Part shown: piece by piece, positions 48,827 to 58,565 of the stretch | How positions within the stretch are numbered: position 1 is the first letter of the stretch | Layout of the letters: every line of letters starts with the position of its first letter | Assembly: GCF_012241385.1 (NCBI RefSeq) | Contig: NZ_JAAVXB010000005.1 | Span: 224,816 to 288,815 of the forward strand | Length of the DNA stretch: 64,000 nt | Source of the DNA: Solimonas marina | Lineage (GTDB): Bacteria; Pseudomonadota; Gammaproteobacteria; Nevskiales; Nevskiaceae | Direction: 5' to 3' | The notes under the pieces: generated by a model | Databases searched by the model: none | What the model was told of the DNA's origin: nothing | Seen by the model: only the letters and a program-made list of their open reading frames with translations | Program-made: the position numbers and the translations under genes

Positions 48827-49446
48827 TTCGGTTCCTCCAGTCGCGAGGCCTGCAACTCGCATTCGAACATGAATTCCAGCGCCTCGACGCGCCAGCGCGC
48901 CTGCGCAACGGTGGCGCCCCAGGCATAAAGGCCGTGCCCGGCGATGACGTAGGCCGGCGTCTGCGGCACCTTTTTCATATGGGCGTCGACGGCTGCCGAC
49001 AAGCGCGCGATGTCCTGATCGTTCTCGAACACCGGCACGTCGACGGCCGCATCGTGCGTGCTGATGCCCGGCAGCAGCTTCAGCAGTTCGTAGCCGGCGA
49101 GGTGAATGCGCTCGAAGCGCCGCGACAACAGCGTGTTGGCAATCGAATGCGTATGCAGCACCGAACCCACTGCTGGATCGTGGCGATAGACCTGGCAATG
49201 CAGCAGGGTCTCATATGAGGCCTTGCGCGCGCTGTTGATCGGCTGGCCGTCGAGGTCGGCGATCAGGAAGTCCGCGTCGAGCAGCTCGCCCTTGTGGCAG
49301 CCGCTGGCGGTGATCAGCATGCGCTCGGTGTCGAGTCGCGCCGAGAAATTGCCGCCGGTTGCCGGCACCCAGCCGCGCTGGTGAAACAGCCGACCGGCGG
49401 CGATCAGCGTGTGGGACAGCTCGGCGATCTGGGCGGGATTTTCCAT
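48823..49446 (-). CDS. mtnB: Methylthioribulose-1-phosphate dehydratase
   Basis: MtnB is the class II aldolase-like zinc dehydratase of methionine salvage. The 207-residue protein has GWVPATGGNFSARL, SVLHTHSIANTLLSR with zinc His ligands, and IAGHGLYAWGATVAQA with a further ligand. It is the first gene of mtnB-mtnD-mtnC; mtnA, mtnK/mtnP are not in the window. Confidence 0.96.
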   Translation of the reverse strand: MENPAQIAELSHTLIAAGRLFHQRGWVPATGGNFSARLDTERMLITASGCHKGELLDADFLIADLDGQPINSARKASYETLLHCQVYRHDPAVGSVLHTHSIANTLLSRRFERIHLAGYELLKLLPGISTHDAAVDVPVFENDQDIARLSAAVDAHMKKVPQTPAYVIAGHGLYAWGATVAQARWRVEALEFMFECELQASRLEEPK

Positions 49447-49525
49447 GGGCCGCGCACTTTAGGGCAGTCCGATGACGCTGCCAATAAAGACCCCATAAAG
49501 GAAGGCCCGATTGACCGAGGTGCTG

Positions 49526-50983
49526 TCAGTGGTGCACCAGGACCAGCGCCGCCAGTCCAAGGAAGATGAAGAAGCCCATGGAATCGGTGGTCGCCGTCAG
49601 CATGACGCTGGAACCCATGATCGGGTCGCGGCCGAAACGCTGCAGGACCACCGGAATCAGCAGGCCGGCGGTGGCCGCCAGCAGCAGTTCGAGCAGCATC
49701 GCGCCGCCGATCACGCAGGCCAGCTTCCAATCCTGATAGAGCGCGAAGGTCACGGCGCCGAGCGCCGCACCCCAGACCGCACCGTTGATGCCGGCGATCG
49801 CCAGCTCGCGCAGCAGCATGGTGCGCAGCTGTTTGGGGCCGAGCTGGTTCAACGCCAGGCCGCGGATGACGAGGGCCATGGTCTGATTGCCGGTATTGCC
49901 GCCGATGCTGGCGACGATCGGCATCAGCGTCGCCAGCGCCACCAGCTGCGCAATGACCGGCTCGAAGGCGTCGATCACGCGTGACGAAATAAAAGCTGTC
50001 AGCAGGTTCAGGGCGACCCACGGCCAGCGTTTGCGCGCGCTTTGCACCGGCGGCGCGAACAAGTCCTCGTCTTCCTCGGACAGACCGACCTGACGCAGGC
50101 TCTCGGCCTGGGCGCGTTCGTTGATTTCGTCGATGACGGTGTCGACCGTGATGCGGCCGACCACCTGTCGATGCAGGTTCAGTACCGGCGCCGAGATCAG
50201 ATCGTATTTCTCGAACGCGTCGACCGCATCGCGATCCCGATCGTCAGTGAAGAAATAGGTGGGCTGCGTCAGCATCACGGCGCTGACTTCAAGCTCCGGC
50301 TCCTCGAACAGCAGCTTGTCGAGCGGCAGCACGCCGCGCAGTGTGTTGTTGCGATCGACGACGATCAGTTCGTTGGTGTGCGCCGGCAAGGGCTTCTTGC
50401 GCCGCAGCAGACGGTGTACGGCTTCGAGCGTGGCGTCCTCGCGGACCGACACGTAGTCGAGGTCCATCATCGCGCCTACGCTGTCCTCCGGGAAACTGAG
50501 CACGGCGCGCACTTCGGCCTGATCGGCACGGTCGACGTGTTCGAGCACCGCCTGGCGCAAATCGTCCGGCAGGCTGCTGACCAGATCGGCGATGTCGTCG
50601 GAGTCCAGGGTGCGGACCACCGCCGAAATCTCGCTGGGTTCCATGCTGCCGACCAGCGAGCGTCGCAGACTGTCGGACAGCTCCAGCAGGACCGCACCGC
50701 GCCGTTCGGGGCGAACCAGATCCCAGGCCATTTCGCGCGCGTCCGGCGCCAGGCTTTCGAGGGCGAACGCAATGTCGGCCGGGTGGAAGCGGTGCAGACG
50801 CTGCGCCAGCGCCGCCTGATGCTGACGTGCCGTGAGCTGGGCGACGACATCCTGATTGCGGTTGTCCGACGAACGCGCCAACAGCTCCAGTTCCAGCGCC
50901 TGGCGCGACAACAGCTCGACGACCTGCTCGCGCGCGTGCTCGAGATGGCGGTGATGCGAGGTCATGTCGGTGGGGCTGTTCAT
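49526..50983 (-). CDS. mgtE: Magnesium transporter MgtE
   Basis: MgtE is a Mg2+ channel gated by cytoplasmic Mg2+. The 485-residue protein has the N-terminal superhelical domain (about 40-165, including LHRFHPADIAFALESL), two CBS domains (about 170-290), a plug helix, and five membrane helices from about 315 with the selectivity region SIGGNTGNQTMALVIRGLAL. ATG 50983 gives family length. An 80-base gap separates it from mtnB downstream. Confidence 0.95.
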   Translation of the reverse strand: MNSPTDMTSHHRHLEHAREQVVELLSRQALELELLARSSDNRNQDVVAQLTARQHQAALAQRLHRFHPADIAFALESLAPDAREMAWDLVRPERRGAVLLELSDSLRRSLVGSMEPSEISAVVRTLDSDDIADLVSSLPDDLRQAVLEHVDRADQAEVRAVLSFPEDSVGAMMDLDYVSVREDATLEAVHRLLRRKKPLPAHTNELIVVDRNNTLRGVLPLDKLLFEEPELEVSAVMLTQPTYFFTDDRDRDAVDAFEKYDLISAPVLNLHRQVVGRITVDTVIDEINERAQAESLRQVGLSEEDEDLFAPPVQSARKRWPWVALNLLTAFISSRVIDAFEPVIAQLVALATLMPIVASIGGNTGNQTMALVIRGLALNQLGPKQLRTMLLRELAIAGINGAVWGAALGAVTFALYQDWKLACVIGGAMLLELLLAATAGLLIPVVLQRFGRDPIMGSSVMLTATTDSMGFFIFLGLAALVLVHH

Positions 50984-51120
50984 CGGCCGGGAATGACGCG
51001 TCGGTGGTGGGCGCACAAGTGCCGTGGCGCGTATCTTACGCCCCGCCATTCGCCGCGCGATCATCATTCGCCGGCATTCGTCATCGATTTTTGATCGGGA
51101 GGGCCGCCGCCATCGCCGCC

Positions 51121-52998
51121 ATGAGCGACAAGCCACGCCGCACGTCCAGACGCGCACCGCCGGAACCCCGCCCGCCGCCGCCGGGCGAGGCCGGCATCCG
51201 CATGTTTCGCTACACCGGCCGTGCGCTGGCACTGGTCTGGGCGACGAGCCCGGCGCTGCTGATCGGTCTGGTCCTGCTGACCGTTGTCTCCGGTGTGCTG
51301 CCGGCGGCCATTGCCTATGTCGGTGCGCGCATCGTCGATGCGGTGGTCGCGGCGATCGATGTCGCGCGTCAGACCGGCCATGCCGGCGGGCTGGCGCTGT
51401 ATCGGCCGGTGCTTGAATGGGTGGCGTTCGAAGGCCTGCTGGTGGCCGCCGCCGGCGGCGCGACGCGCATGACCTCGCTGTGTCAGGCGCTGCTGCGCAT
51501 CCAGCTCGGGCAGCGTGTCAACGTGATGATTCTCGAAAAAGCGCTGACGCTGGAGTTGACGCATTTCGAAGACTCGGAGTTCTACGACCAGCTGACTCGT
51601 GCGCGCCGCGAAGCCTCGGTGCGGCCGCTGTCGTTGATCATGAAGACCGCGAGCCTGACGCAGAATGCGATCTCGCTGATCAGCTACGGCGCGCTGCTGA
51701 TTCAATTCTCGCCGTGGGCCGTGACCATCCTGCTGCTGGCCGGCGTGCCGTCGTTCATCGCCGAAGCGCGCTATTCCGGGCAGGCATTCCAGTTGTTCCG
51801 CTGGCGCTCGCCGGCGACCCGCATGCAGGCCTACCTGGAGACCGTGATCGCCCGTGAGGACCACGCCAAGGAGGTCAAGCTGTTTGGCCTCGGGCCGTTG
51901 TTGCTCGGTCGTTACCAGAAGATTCACGCCGACCTCTACGGCCAGGAGCGCGCGCTGGCGGTGCGTCGCGATGGCTGGGGTTTCGCGCTGGGCCTGATCG
52001 GCGTTGCCGCGTACTACGGGGCCTACGCATGGGTGGCGATCTCGACCGTGCTGGCGCGCATCACGCTTGGCCAGATGACGATGTATCTGGCCTTGTTCCG
52101 CAACGGCCAGGGGGCGGTGACCAGCATCCTCACCGCGGTCAGCGGCATGTATGAGGACAACCTCTACCTGTCGACGCTCTACGAATACCTGGAGGCGCCA
52201 GTCGCACCGCCGCCGGGCACGCAGCTGCGCGGCCCGAAGCCGGACGACGGCATCCGCTTCGAACACGTCTCGTTTACGTATCCGGGCGCAGAGGCGCCGG
52301 CACTGCACGACATCGACCTGCACATCCGCCCCGGCGAGTCGCTGGCGCTGGTTGGCGAGAACGGTGCCGGCAAGACCACGTTGATCAAACTGCTGACGCG
52401 ACTTTACGCGCCGACGCGTGGACGCATCCTGCTCGACGGTCTCGACCTGCAGGGCTGGGACGAAGCCGCGTTGCGTGCGCGTATCGGGGTGATCTTCCAG
52501 GACTTCGCGCGTTATCAGTTCATGGTCGGCGAAAACATCGGAGCCGGCGACGTGCGCGACTTCGACGACGATGCGCGCTGGCGCGAGGCGGCCACGCAGG
52601 GCATGGCGGCGCCGTTTGTCGAAAGCTTGCCGAAGGGCTATCACACGCAACTCGGCAAGTGGTTCCGCGAAGGGCGCGAGCTGTCCGGCGGGCAGTGGCA
52701 GAAGATCGCGCTGTCTCGCGCATTCATGCGCAATCAGGCCGACATCCTCGTGCTTGATGAGCCTACGGCGGCGATGGACGCCGGCGCCGAAGCGGAAATC
52801 TTCGCGCACTTCCGCACCTTGATGCGCAGCCGCATCGCGATCGTGATCTCGCATCGTTTTTCGACGGTGCGCATGGCCGATCAGATCATCGTCGTCGACC
52901 AGGGACGCATCGTGGAGCGTGGCAACCACGACGCGCTGATGCAGCACAACGGGATTTACGCGCACCTGTTTTCGCTGCAGGCGCGCGGCTACCAGTAG
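51121..52998 (+). CDS. ABC transporter, fused permease and ATPase (exporter type)
   Basis: A 625-residue half-transporter expected to work as a dimer. An N-terminal Pro/Arg-rich tail (about 35 residues) precedes a six-helix membrane domain (about 40-330). The ATPase has Walker A VGENGAGKTTLIKLL near 412, the Q-loop, signature ELSGGQWQKIALSRA near 520, Walker B ILVLDEPTAAMD near 541, and the His switch ISHRF. The start ATG 51121 is divergent from mgtE. Substrate unknown. Confidence 0.92.
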   Translation: MSDKPRRTSRRAPPEPRPPPPGEAGIRMFRYTGRALALVWATSPALLIGLVLLTVVSGVLPAAIAYVGARIVDAVVAAIDVARQTGHAGGLALYRPVLEWVAFEGLLVAAAGGATRMTSLCQALLRIQLGQRVNVMILEKALTLELTHFEDSEFYDQLTRARREASVRPLSLIMKTASLTQNAISLISYGALLIQFSPWAVTILLLAGVPSFIAEARYSGQAFQLFRWRSPATRMQAYLETVIAREDHAKEVKLFGLGPLLLGRYQKIHADLYGQERALAVRRDGWGFALGLIGVAAYYGAYAWVAISTVLARITLGQMTMYLALFRNGQGAVTSILTAVSGMYEDNLYLSTLYEYLEAPVAPPPGTQLRGPKPDDGIRFEHVSFTYPGAEAPALHDIDLHIRPGESLALVGENGAGKTTLIKLLTRLYAPTRGRILLDGLDLQGWDEAALRARIGVIFQDFARYQFMVGENIGAGDVRDFDDDARWREAATQGMAAPFVESLPKGYHTQLGKWFREGRELSGGQWQKIALSRAFMRNQADILVLDEPTAAMDAGAEAEIFAHFRTLMRSRIAIVISHRFSTVRMADQIIVVDQGRIVERGNHDALMQHNGIYAHLFSLQARGYQ

Positions 52999-53067
52999 CG
53001 CGTTCAGCCGCAGTTGCCGTGGCTATGGCACGCTGGTCAGCCCGAACACCGATGAAGGAGCGACCTC

Positions 53068-53496
53068 ATGAAAATCCATCGTCACGGTTCCGCGGTCTGG
53101 AGCGGCGGCCTCAAAGACGGCCACGGCGCGATCTCCACGCAAAGCGGCGCACTCAAGGAGCAGCCCTACGGTTTTGCAATGCGCTTCGAGGACAAGCCCG
53201 GAACCAACCCCGAAGAGCTGATCGCCGCCGCGCACGCGGGCTGCTTCACGATGGCCCTGTCGCTGGCGCTGGGCGAAGCCGGATTTACCGCCGAGAAGAT
53301 GGAAACCAAAGCCACGGTCGCGCTGGAAAAGGGCGACGACGGCTTCTCGATTCCGGCAATCAAGCTGGTTTTGACGGCCACGATTCCAGGCATCGACGAT
53401 ACGAAATTTCAACAGATCGCCGCCGCGGCCAAGGCCGGCTGCCCGGTGTCCAAGGTCTTGCGTGCCGAGATCACGCTGGAAGCGACGCTGACTTGA
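53068..53496 (+). CDS. OsmC-family peroxiredoxin
   Basis: A 142-residue thiol peroxidase that reduces organic hydroperoxides. Both catalytic cysteines are seen: AAHAGCFTMALSLALG near residue 58 and KAGCPVSKVL near 125. The opening SAVWSGGLKDGHGAISTQSG and NPEELIAAAHAGC match OsmC rather than Ohr, but the subfamily call is by eye. Good ribosome site (GAAGGAG). 69 bases after the ABC gene. Confidence 0.93.
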   Translation: MKIHRHGSAVWSGGLKDGHGAISTQSGALKEQPYGFAMRFEDKPGTNPEELIAAAHAGCFTMALSLALGEAGFTAEKMETKATVALEKGDDGFSIPAIKLVLTATIPGIDDTKFQQIAAAAKAGCPVSKVLRAEITLEATLT

Positions 53497-53605
53497 TCCC
53501 AGTGGCGCTGCGCCACGGCGATTCGTCTTTCCGCAGTACGCTGATCCTCGATGCGGCGGCGATAATCGCCGCCAGTCGACCCGAAACTGTTGAGGAGAGC
53601 GCTGC

Positions 53606-54499
53606 ATGATTTCGTTCAAGGACCGCGTTGCGATCGTGACCGGCGCGGGCAATGGCCTCGGCCGCCAGCATGCACTGGCGCTGGCGGCGAAGGGCGCCAA
53701 GGTGGTCGTCAATGATCTGGGCGGCGCCCGCGACGGTACCGGCGGCTCGTCGGCGGCGGCCGAAGCCGTGGTCGATGACATCCGCAAGGCCGGCGGTGAG
53801 GCGATCGCCAACGGCGCGTCGGTCACCGATCCGGCTGCCGTTGAGGCCATGGTTCAGCAGGCCGTCGATCAGTGGGGACGCGTCGACATCCTCGTCAACA
53901 ACGCCGGCGTGCTGCGCGACCGCACGTTCGCGAAGATGGCGCTCGACGATTTCCGCTTCGTTGTCGACGTGCATCTGATGGGCGCCGTCAACTGCACCAA
54001 GGCGGTCTGGGAATTGATGCGTCATCAGAGCTATGGCCGCATCGTCATGACCACCTCGTCGACCGGCCTGTACGGCAACTTCGGACAGTCCAATTACGGT
54101 GCCGCGAAGCTGGCACTGGTCGGTTTCATGCAGACGCTGGGCCTGGAAGGCGCGAAGTACAACGTGCGCGTCAATGCGCTGGCGCCGACGGCGGCAACAC
54201 GCATGACCGAGGACATTCTGACGCCGGAGATGCTGCAACGCCTGCGTCCGGAACTGGTCAGTCAGGGCCTGCTGTTTCTGGTCGCCGACGAAGCGCCGAA
54301 TCGCACCATTCTCTGCGCCGGTGCCGGCGCATTCGAGACCGCGCATATCACGATGACGCGCGGCATCGTCGCCGACAGTGTCGACGAGCTGGCGGCGCGC
54401 TTCGTCGAGGCCAGCGATCGGGCTGGCGACATCGTGCCGGAGAGCGGCATGCAGCAGGCCGCGATCGAACTCGAAAAGATCGGCCGGACACTGGCCTGA
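53606..54499 (+). CDS. Short-chain dehydrogenase (3-hydroxyacyl-CoA dehydrogenase-like SDR)
   Basis: A 297-residue SDR: TGAGNGLGRQHALALAAKGAKVVVNDLG at the NAD(P) site, NNAGVLRDRTFAKM, and the catalytic YGAAK near residue 164. The VVNDLGG(A) and NNAGVLRDRTF stretches resemble the dehydrogenase unit of peroxisomal multifunctional enzyme 2, so a 3-hydroxyacyl-CoA or steroid-type substrate is likely but unproven. It is convergent with the EAL gene, 22 bases away. Confidence 0.9.
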   Translation: MISFKDRVAIVTGAGNGLGRQHALALAAKGAKVVVNDLGGARDGTGGSSAAAEAVVDDIRKAGGEAIANGASVTDPAAVEAMVQQAVDQWGRVDILVNNAGVLRDRTFAKMALDDFRFVVDVHLMGAVNCTKAVWELMRHQSYGRIVMTTSSTGLYGNFGQSNYGAAKLALVGFMQTLGLEGAKYNVRVNALAPTAATRMTEDILTPEMLQRLRPELVSQGLLFLVADEAPNRTILCAGAGAFETAHITMTRGIVADSVDELAARFVEASDRAGDIVPESGMQQAAIELEKIGRTLA

Positions 54500-54521
54500 G
54501 CGCGACGCACGCCGCTGCTGC

Positions 54522-55712
54522 TCAGGCCAGACGCCGCTGCTCCAGCCAGGCGTCGGCCAGCTCGGCCGGCAGCGCGCGAGAGAACAAAAAGCCCTGGGCG
54601 ACGTCGCAGCCGACGCTGCACAGAAAACTCAGTGTCGCCTGATCGTCGACGCCTTCGGCCGTCACCGTCAGCCCGAGGCTGTGGCCCAGATCAACAGCGG
54701 CCTTGATCACCGCGCGCGACTCGGTCGACTGTGACGCGCGCAGTGCGAATGACTTGTCGACTTTCAGTTCCGAGAACGGCAGGCGTACCAGCTGCAGCAT
54801 CGAGGAGTAGCCGCTGCCGAAGTCGTCGATGGCCAACTGAAAGCCGTTGATGCGCAGGCGCGTCAGCACATCGAGCGTCACGGTCGGTCGCTCCATGGCC
54901 ACCGATTCGGTGACTTCGAAGACGATGCGTTGTGGGTCGATGTCGAGCCTGCGGCCGATTTCCAGCAGGTGATCGGCGACGCCGAGGTCGGCCAGCATGC
55001 GCGGCGACAGGTTGACCGACAGCGCCCAGCTTCCGCCCGGGTGCGAGTGCGCCAGCCAGGTGAAGGCCTGCTCGACGACGTAGTCGGTCAGCTCGGCGAT
55101 GATGCCGCAGCGCTCGGCGAGATCGATGAATCGATCGGGCATGATCATGCCCGCGCCCGGATGCGGCCAGCGCAGTAGCGCTTCGAAGCCGACCAGCCGA
55201 CCGCTCAGGCATTCGACTCGCGGCTGGTAATAGACCTGCAGCTCGCGTTCGTCGAGTGCGCGGCGCAGCTCGGCTTCGGTGACGACGAAGTCGGGGTTGC
55301 CGGCATCGCGGTCCGCGCCCGGCGCCGGGCCGGTGCTGCTCAGCAGCGTGCGCAAGTCGCGCGGCGAAAACGGTTTGGTCAGTACGCCCGCGATATCCAG
55401 GCCATGTTCGCTGGCCAGCCGCCTGGCGGCACCCAGGATCTGGCCGCCGACGCCGCTCATGACGATGGTCCGCGCCTGGCAATGATCTTCACCAAGGCGG
55501 CGCAGCACTTCGATGCCGTCCATGTCCGGCATCATCAGGTCGATGGCCAGATGCGTCGGCTGCCACTCCGCCAGCATGTCGAAGAATTCGGTCGCAGAGG
55601 TTGTGGCGCGCGCCTCGAAACCGGCGCCGCGCGCCGCCATTGCGACGATCTGGCCGACCGCGACTTCGTCGTCGAGCACCAGCAGGCGCCGACCGGGATC
55701 GAGCATGCTCAT
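54522..55712 (-). CDS. Response regulator with EAL c-di-GMP phosphodiesterase domain
   Basis: A 396-residue REC-EAL protein. The receiver (1-125) has LVLDDEVAVGQIV and the phosphoacceptor in LAIDLMMPDMDG near residue 54; KPFS supplies the conserved Lys. The EAL domain has FEALLRW, NLSP, VFEVTES, IDDFGSGYSSML, LKVDKSF and AEGVD, so all catalytic residues appear present and it should cleave c-di-GMP. ATG 55712 overlaps the kinase stop (ATGA), making it the kinase's likely partner. Confidence 0.93.
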   Translation of the reverse strand: MSMLDPGRRLLVLDDEVAVGQIVAMAARGAGFEARATTSATEFFDMLAEWQPTHLAIDLMMPDMDGIEVLRRLGEDHCQARTIVMSGVGGQILGAARRLASEHGLDIAGVLTKPFSPRDLRTLLSSTGPAPGADRDAGNPDFVVTEAELRRALDERELQVYYQPRVECLSGRLVGFEALLRWPHPGAGMIMPDRFIDLAERCGIIAELTDYVVEQAFTWLAHSHPGGSWALSVNLSPRMLADLGVADHLLEIGRRLDIDPQRIVFEVTESVAMERPTVTLDVLTRLRINGFQLAIDDFGSGYSSMLQLVRLPFSELKVDKSFALRASQSTESRAVIKAAVDLGHSLGLTVTAEGVDDQATLSFLCSVGCDVAQGFLFSRALPAELADAWLEQRRLA

Positions 55713-58150
55713 GCCGAGCCTCGCGCGTCGAGCGCCGAGCGAATCTTGCGTGCGAGTTCGGCGCGTCGATACGGCTTGTGCAGGATCGGCGCCGAGGCGT
55801 CGAATTCGGTCGTGCCGAGCATGGCGTTGTCGGCGTAACCAGAGGTGTAGAGCACGCGCAGTCGCGGATCGAGATGCCGTGCGGCGCGCACCACGTCGAC
55901 GCCGTTGAGGCCGCCGGGCATCACGATGTCGGTGAACAGCAAGTCCACCGAGCGCTCGCGGCGCATGACCTGCAAGGCCGCTTCGCCGCTGTCGACGGCG
56001 ATGACGTGATAGCCGAGTTCGCCGAGCTGGTTCTTTGCAAAGTTGCGCAGCAGATCCTCGTCCTCGACCAGCAATACGGTCTCCGAGCCGTGCGGCTCGA
56101 GCGCGGCATCGGCGTCGCCCGCGCGGGAGGCCGGCGTGCGATCGACGGCTGGCAGCAGCATCGTCACCGACGTCCCCTGATCCGGCTCCGAGTGCAGCTC
56201 GATGTGGCCATGCGACTGTTTGACGAAGCCGTAGACGGTCGACAGCCCGAGCCCGGTGCCTTTGCCGAAGTCCTTGGTCGTGAAGAACGGTTCGAACACG
56301 CGTGCGACATTCTCGCGCGGTATGCCGCAACCGTTGTCAGACACCGTGATCCGCACATAGTTGCCGGTGGCCAGCGCGCGCGCATCGTGCACGCCGATGT
56401 GCGCTTCGTCGACGTGAACGACGATGCGTGCGCCGGGGCGCTTGCGCAGTGCGTCACGCGCGTTGAGACAGAGGTTCATGATCGCGTTTTCGAGCTGCGA
56501 CGGATCGACCAGTGCCGGGCGGACTTGGGTCGCGAAGTCGCAATCGAAGCGGATCCGGTCGCCGATCGTCCGGCCGAGCAGCGGCTTGATGCTGTCGACC
56601 AGCAGCGTGCAGACATCGACCGCTGTCGGCTCCAGCGTCTGACGGCGGGCGAAGGCGAGCAGCCGGTGCGTAAGGTCGGCGCCGCGCTGCGCGGCGCTGC
56701 AGGTGGTCTGCGCGAGGTGCTGTAGTTCGGGCTCGGCCGCGAGTGCTTCCACCAGCAGCTCCGCATTGCCGAGAATGACGGTCAGCAAATTGTTGAAGTC
56801 GTGGGCGACGCCGCCGGTCAGCTGGCCAACTGTTTCCAGGCGCTGCGCCTGTTGCAGCTGCTCCTCGGCGGCGATGCGGCGGGTGATGTCGGTGTTGATC
56901 GACAGCACCGACTTGGGTTGGCCCTCATCGTCGCGGACCAACGTCGAATGCCCTTCGACGATCAGCGTGCTGCCGTCCTTGCGGCGCAAGGTGGTGCGGC
57001 CCCCGACCTCGCCGTGTTCGAACAGCGCTGCGTGCTGTGCGTCGCGCGCCTGTGAGGGTTCGTGAAGCAGCGTATCGATGTTGCGGCCGACGACCTCATC
57101 GGCGCTCCAACCGTAGGTCAATTCTGCTCCGCGATTCCAATACAGGATATGCCCGTCCATGTCGCGGACGACGATGGCATCGTGCGCCTTGTCGAGCAAG
57201 GAGGCCTGTTCGCGGACCCGGTCTTCGAGCCGCGTTCGTTGCGCCGCCGATTGCTGCAGCTCCGCGTAGGCCGCTTCGGTCCGTGCGCGCGCCTCGTTTG
57301 CGTCGTCGACCATCGATTGCAGGGCGCGCTTCGATGCCTGCAGCTCCTGCGTGCGCGCTTCGACGCGGGCTTCCAGCCCGGTATTGATATCGATGGACTG
57401 CGCCAATGCGGCCGTGCGTTCGGCGAGCCGTGCGTCGAACACGGCGACCAGTAGCGTCGCGGTCAGCGTCAGCAGCACCGTGATGACAACCGCGCTGGCG
57501 ATCAGCTCATTGCTGTACGCAGACGCATCGCCGTAGCAGAACGTGTCCGGCGCAAAACGCGCGGCCGCCATCCCGGTGTAGTGCATGCCGGCGATCGCCA
57601 AGGCCATGACCAGTGCGCTGCCGGCCTTGCGGCCGAAGGCGGTGACGAGGGTTTCGCGGCGCAGTTTCGATGCCAGCCACAGCGCGGCGATCGAAGCGCC
57701 GATGGCGATGACGATCGAGATGGCGACGATCAACGGGTCATAGCGTGGGCCGGGCGTGACCTCCATCGCGCTCATGCCGGTGTAGTGCATACCGGCAATG
57801 CCCAGGCCCATCGCCGTGCCGGCACCGAGCAGACTGCGCGATGGCAGGTGCCCGAGGCGCAGCACGCTTAGTGCGATGGCCGACGCGGCGATCGCGAACA
57901 GCGCCGAGATGGCGGTTCGCAGCGGATCGTAGGCAACGGCAATCGGCAGATGGAAGGCCAGCATGCCGAGAAAATGCATCGACCAGATGCCGATGCCCAT
58001 CGCGAAGGCGCCACCGGTGAGCCACAGATTCATGGTCCGGCGATCGGTCGTCGATGACACGCGGCCGGCCATCTCCAGCGCCGCGAACGACGCCAGAACC
58101 GCAACCAGATACGACAGCAGTACGAGTGCTGGCTGGTAGCTCGCCGTCAT
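55709..58150 (-). CDS. MHYT-PAS hybrid sensor histidine kinase with receiver domain
   Basis: An 813-residue membrane sensor. The seven-helix MHYT domain (1-235) has the motif three times (MHFLGM, then MHYTGM twice), thought to bind a metal and sense a diatomic gas. Then a coiled coil, a PAS domain (about 300-425), HisKA with GGVAHDFNNLL (His near 447), HATPase with NLCLNARDA, DNGCGI and GTGLGLSTVYGFV, and a C-terminal receiver with LLFTDIVMPGG (Asp near 738). ATG 58150 has an AGGAG site. Its REC-EAL partner overlaps downstream. Confidence 0.94.
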   Translation of the reverse strand: MTASYQPALVLLSYLVAVLASFAALEMAGRVSSTTDRRTMNLWLTGGAFAMGIGIWSMHFLGMLAFHLPIAVAYDPLRTAISALFAIAASAIALSVLRLGHLPSRSLLGAGTAMGLGIAGMHYTGMSAMEVTPGPRYDPLIVAISIVIAIGASIAALWLASKLRRETLVTAFGRKAGSALVMALAIAGMHYTGMAAARFAPDTFCYGDASAYSNELIASAVVITVLLTLTATLLVAVFDARLAERTAALAQSIDINTGLEARVEARTQELQASKRALQSMVDDANEARARTEAAYAELQQSAAQRTRLEDRVREQASLLDKAHDAIVVRDMDGHILYWNRGAELTYGWSADEVVGRNIDTLLHEPSQARDAQHAALFEHGEVGGRTTLRRKDGSTLIVEGHSTLVRDDEGQPKSVLSINTDITRRIAAEEQLQQAQRLETVGQLTGGVAHDFNNLLTVILGNAELLVEALAAEPELQHLAQTTCSAAQRGADLTHRLLAFARRQTLEPTAVDVCTLLVDSIKPLLGRTIGDRIRFDCDFATQVRPALVDPSQLENAIMNLCLNARDALRKRPGARIVVHVDEAHIGVHDARALATGNYVRITVSDNGCGIPRENVARVFEPFFTTKDFGKGTGLGLSTVYGFVKQSHGHIELHSEPDQGTSVTMLLPAVDRTPASRAGDADAALEPHGSETVLLVEDEDLLRNFAKNQLGELGYHVIAVDSGEAALQVMRRERSVDLLFTDIVMPGGLNGVDVVRAARHLDPRLRVLYTSGYADNAMLGTTEFDASAPILHKPYRRAELARKIRSALDARGSA

Positions 58151-58370
58151 CGAGCTCCTGCCTCCGTCCAAATCCAAAAGATGGTCATGCGGCCTCGCGT
58201 TCTCTCACGCTTCTCGGTGTCGGTCAGCACCGCGGGGGCACCGATCCGTATCAGCCATGGAGGCCGCGATCCGGCTATCAGGCCGCACTGTAGGGCATCA
58301 CGCGCGCAATGCCGACGCCGGCCGCCGGACGGTCGCGTTCGGCGGCGGGACCGGCACATGAACAAGGCCC

Positions 58371-58399
58371 AAAAAAGACCCCCGGCACCAGGCCGGGGG
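58371..58399 (-). terminator. Minus-strand terminator upstream of the MHYT kinase
   Basis: CCCCCGGC (58379-58386) pairs with GCCGGGGG (58392-58399); on the minus strand the stem is followed by six Ts (A-run 58371-58376). It would shield the kinase operon from transcripts coming from the right. The rest of 58151-58495 holds no gene that I can support. Confidence 0.7.
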
Positions 58400-58495
58400 A
58401 TCTTGGGTCAATAGTGAATGGGGCGCGTCCCTGTGCTCCCGCCTCGCATTGTGAGCCGATGTGCGTCGGCTACAAGGCCGCGGCGTCGCCATAAA

Positions 58496-58509
58496 GTGAT
58501 CTAGATCAC
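58496..58509. promoter_or_regulatory. CRP/Vfr/Clp-type operator, site 1
   Basis: GTGATCTAGATCAC is a perfect palindrome identical to the core of the ideal CRP site (GTGA-N6-TCAC with TCTAGA centre). Its centre, 58502.5, is about 61.5 bases from the transcription start expected for the TATAAA box at 58553-58558, a class I activator position. Confidence 0.75.
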
Positions 58510-58552
58510 GGAAAGCCCTCGGTCGCTGCGGCTACCCTTGGCCGGTCCCCCA

Positions 58553-58558
58553 TATAAA
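58553..58558 (+). promoter_or_regulatory. -10 box of the small gene at 58566
   Basis: TATAAA, eight bases before the ATG; no -35 match, consistent with activator dependence. The predicted start of transcription is at or a base or two before the ATG, so the mRNA may be leaderless. Confidence 0.5.
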
Positions 58559-58565
58559 GCGCGCC

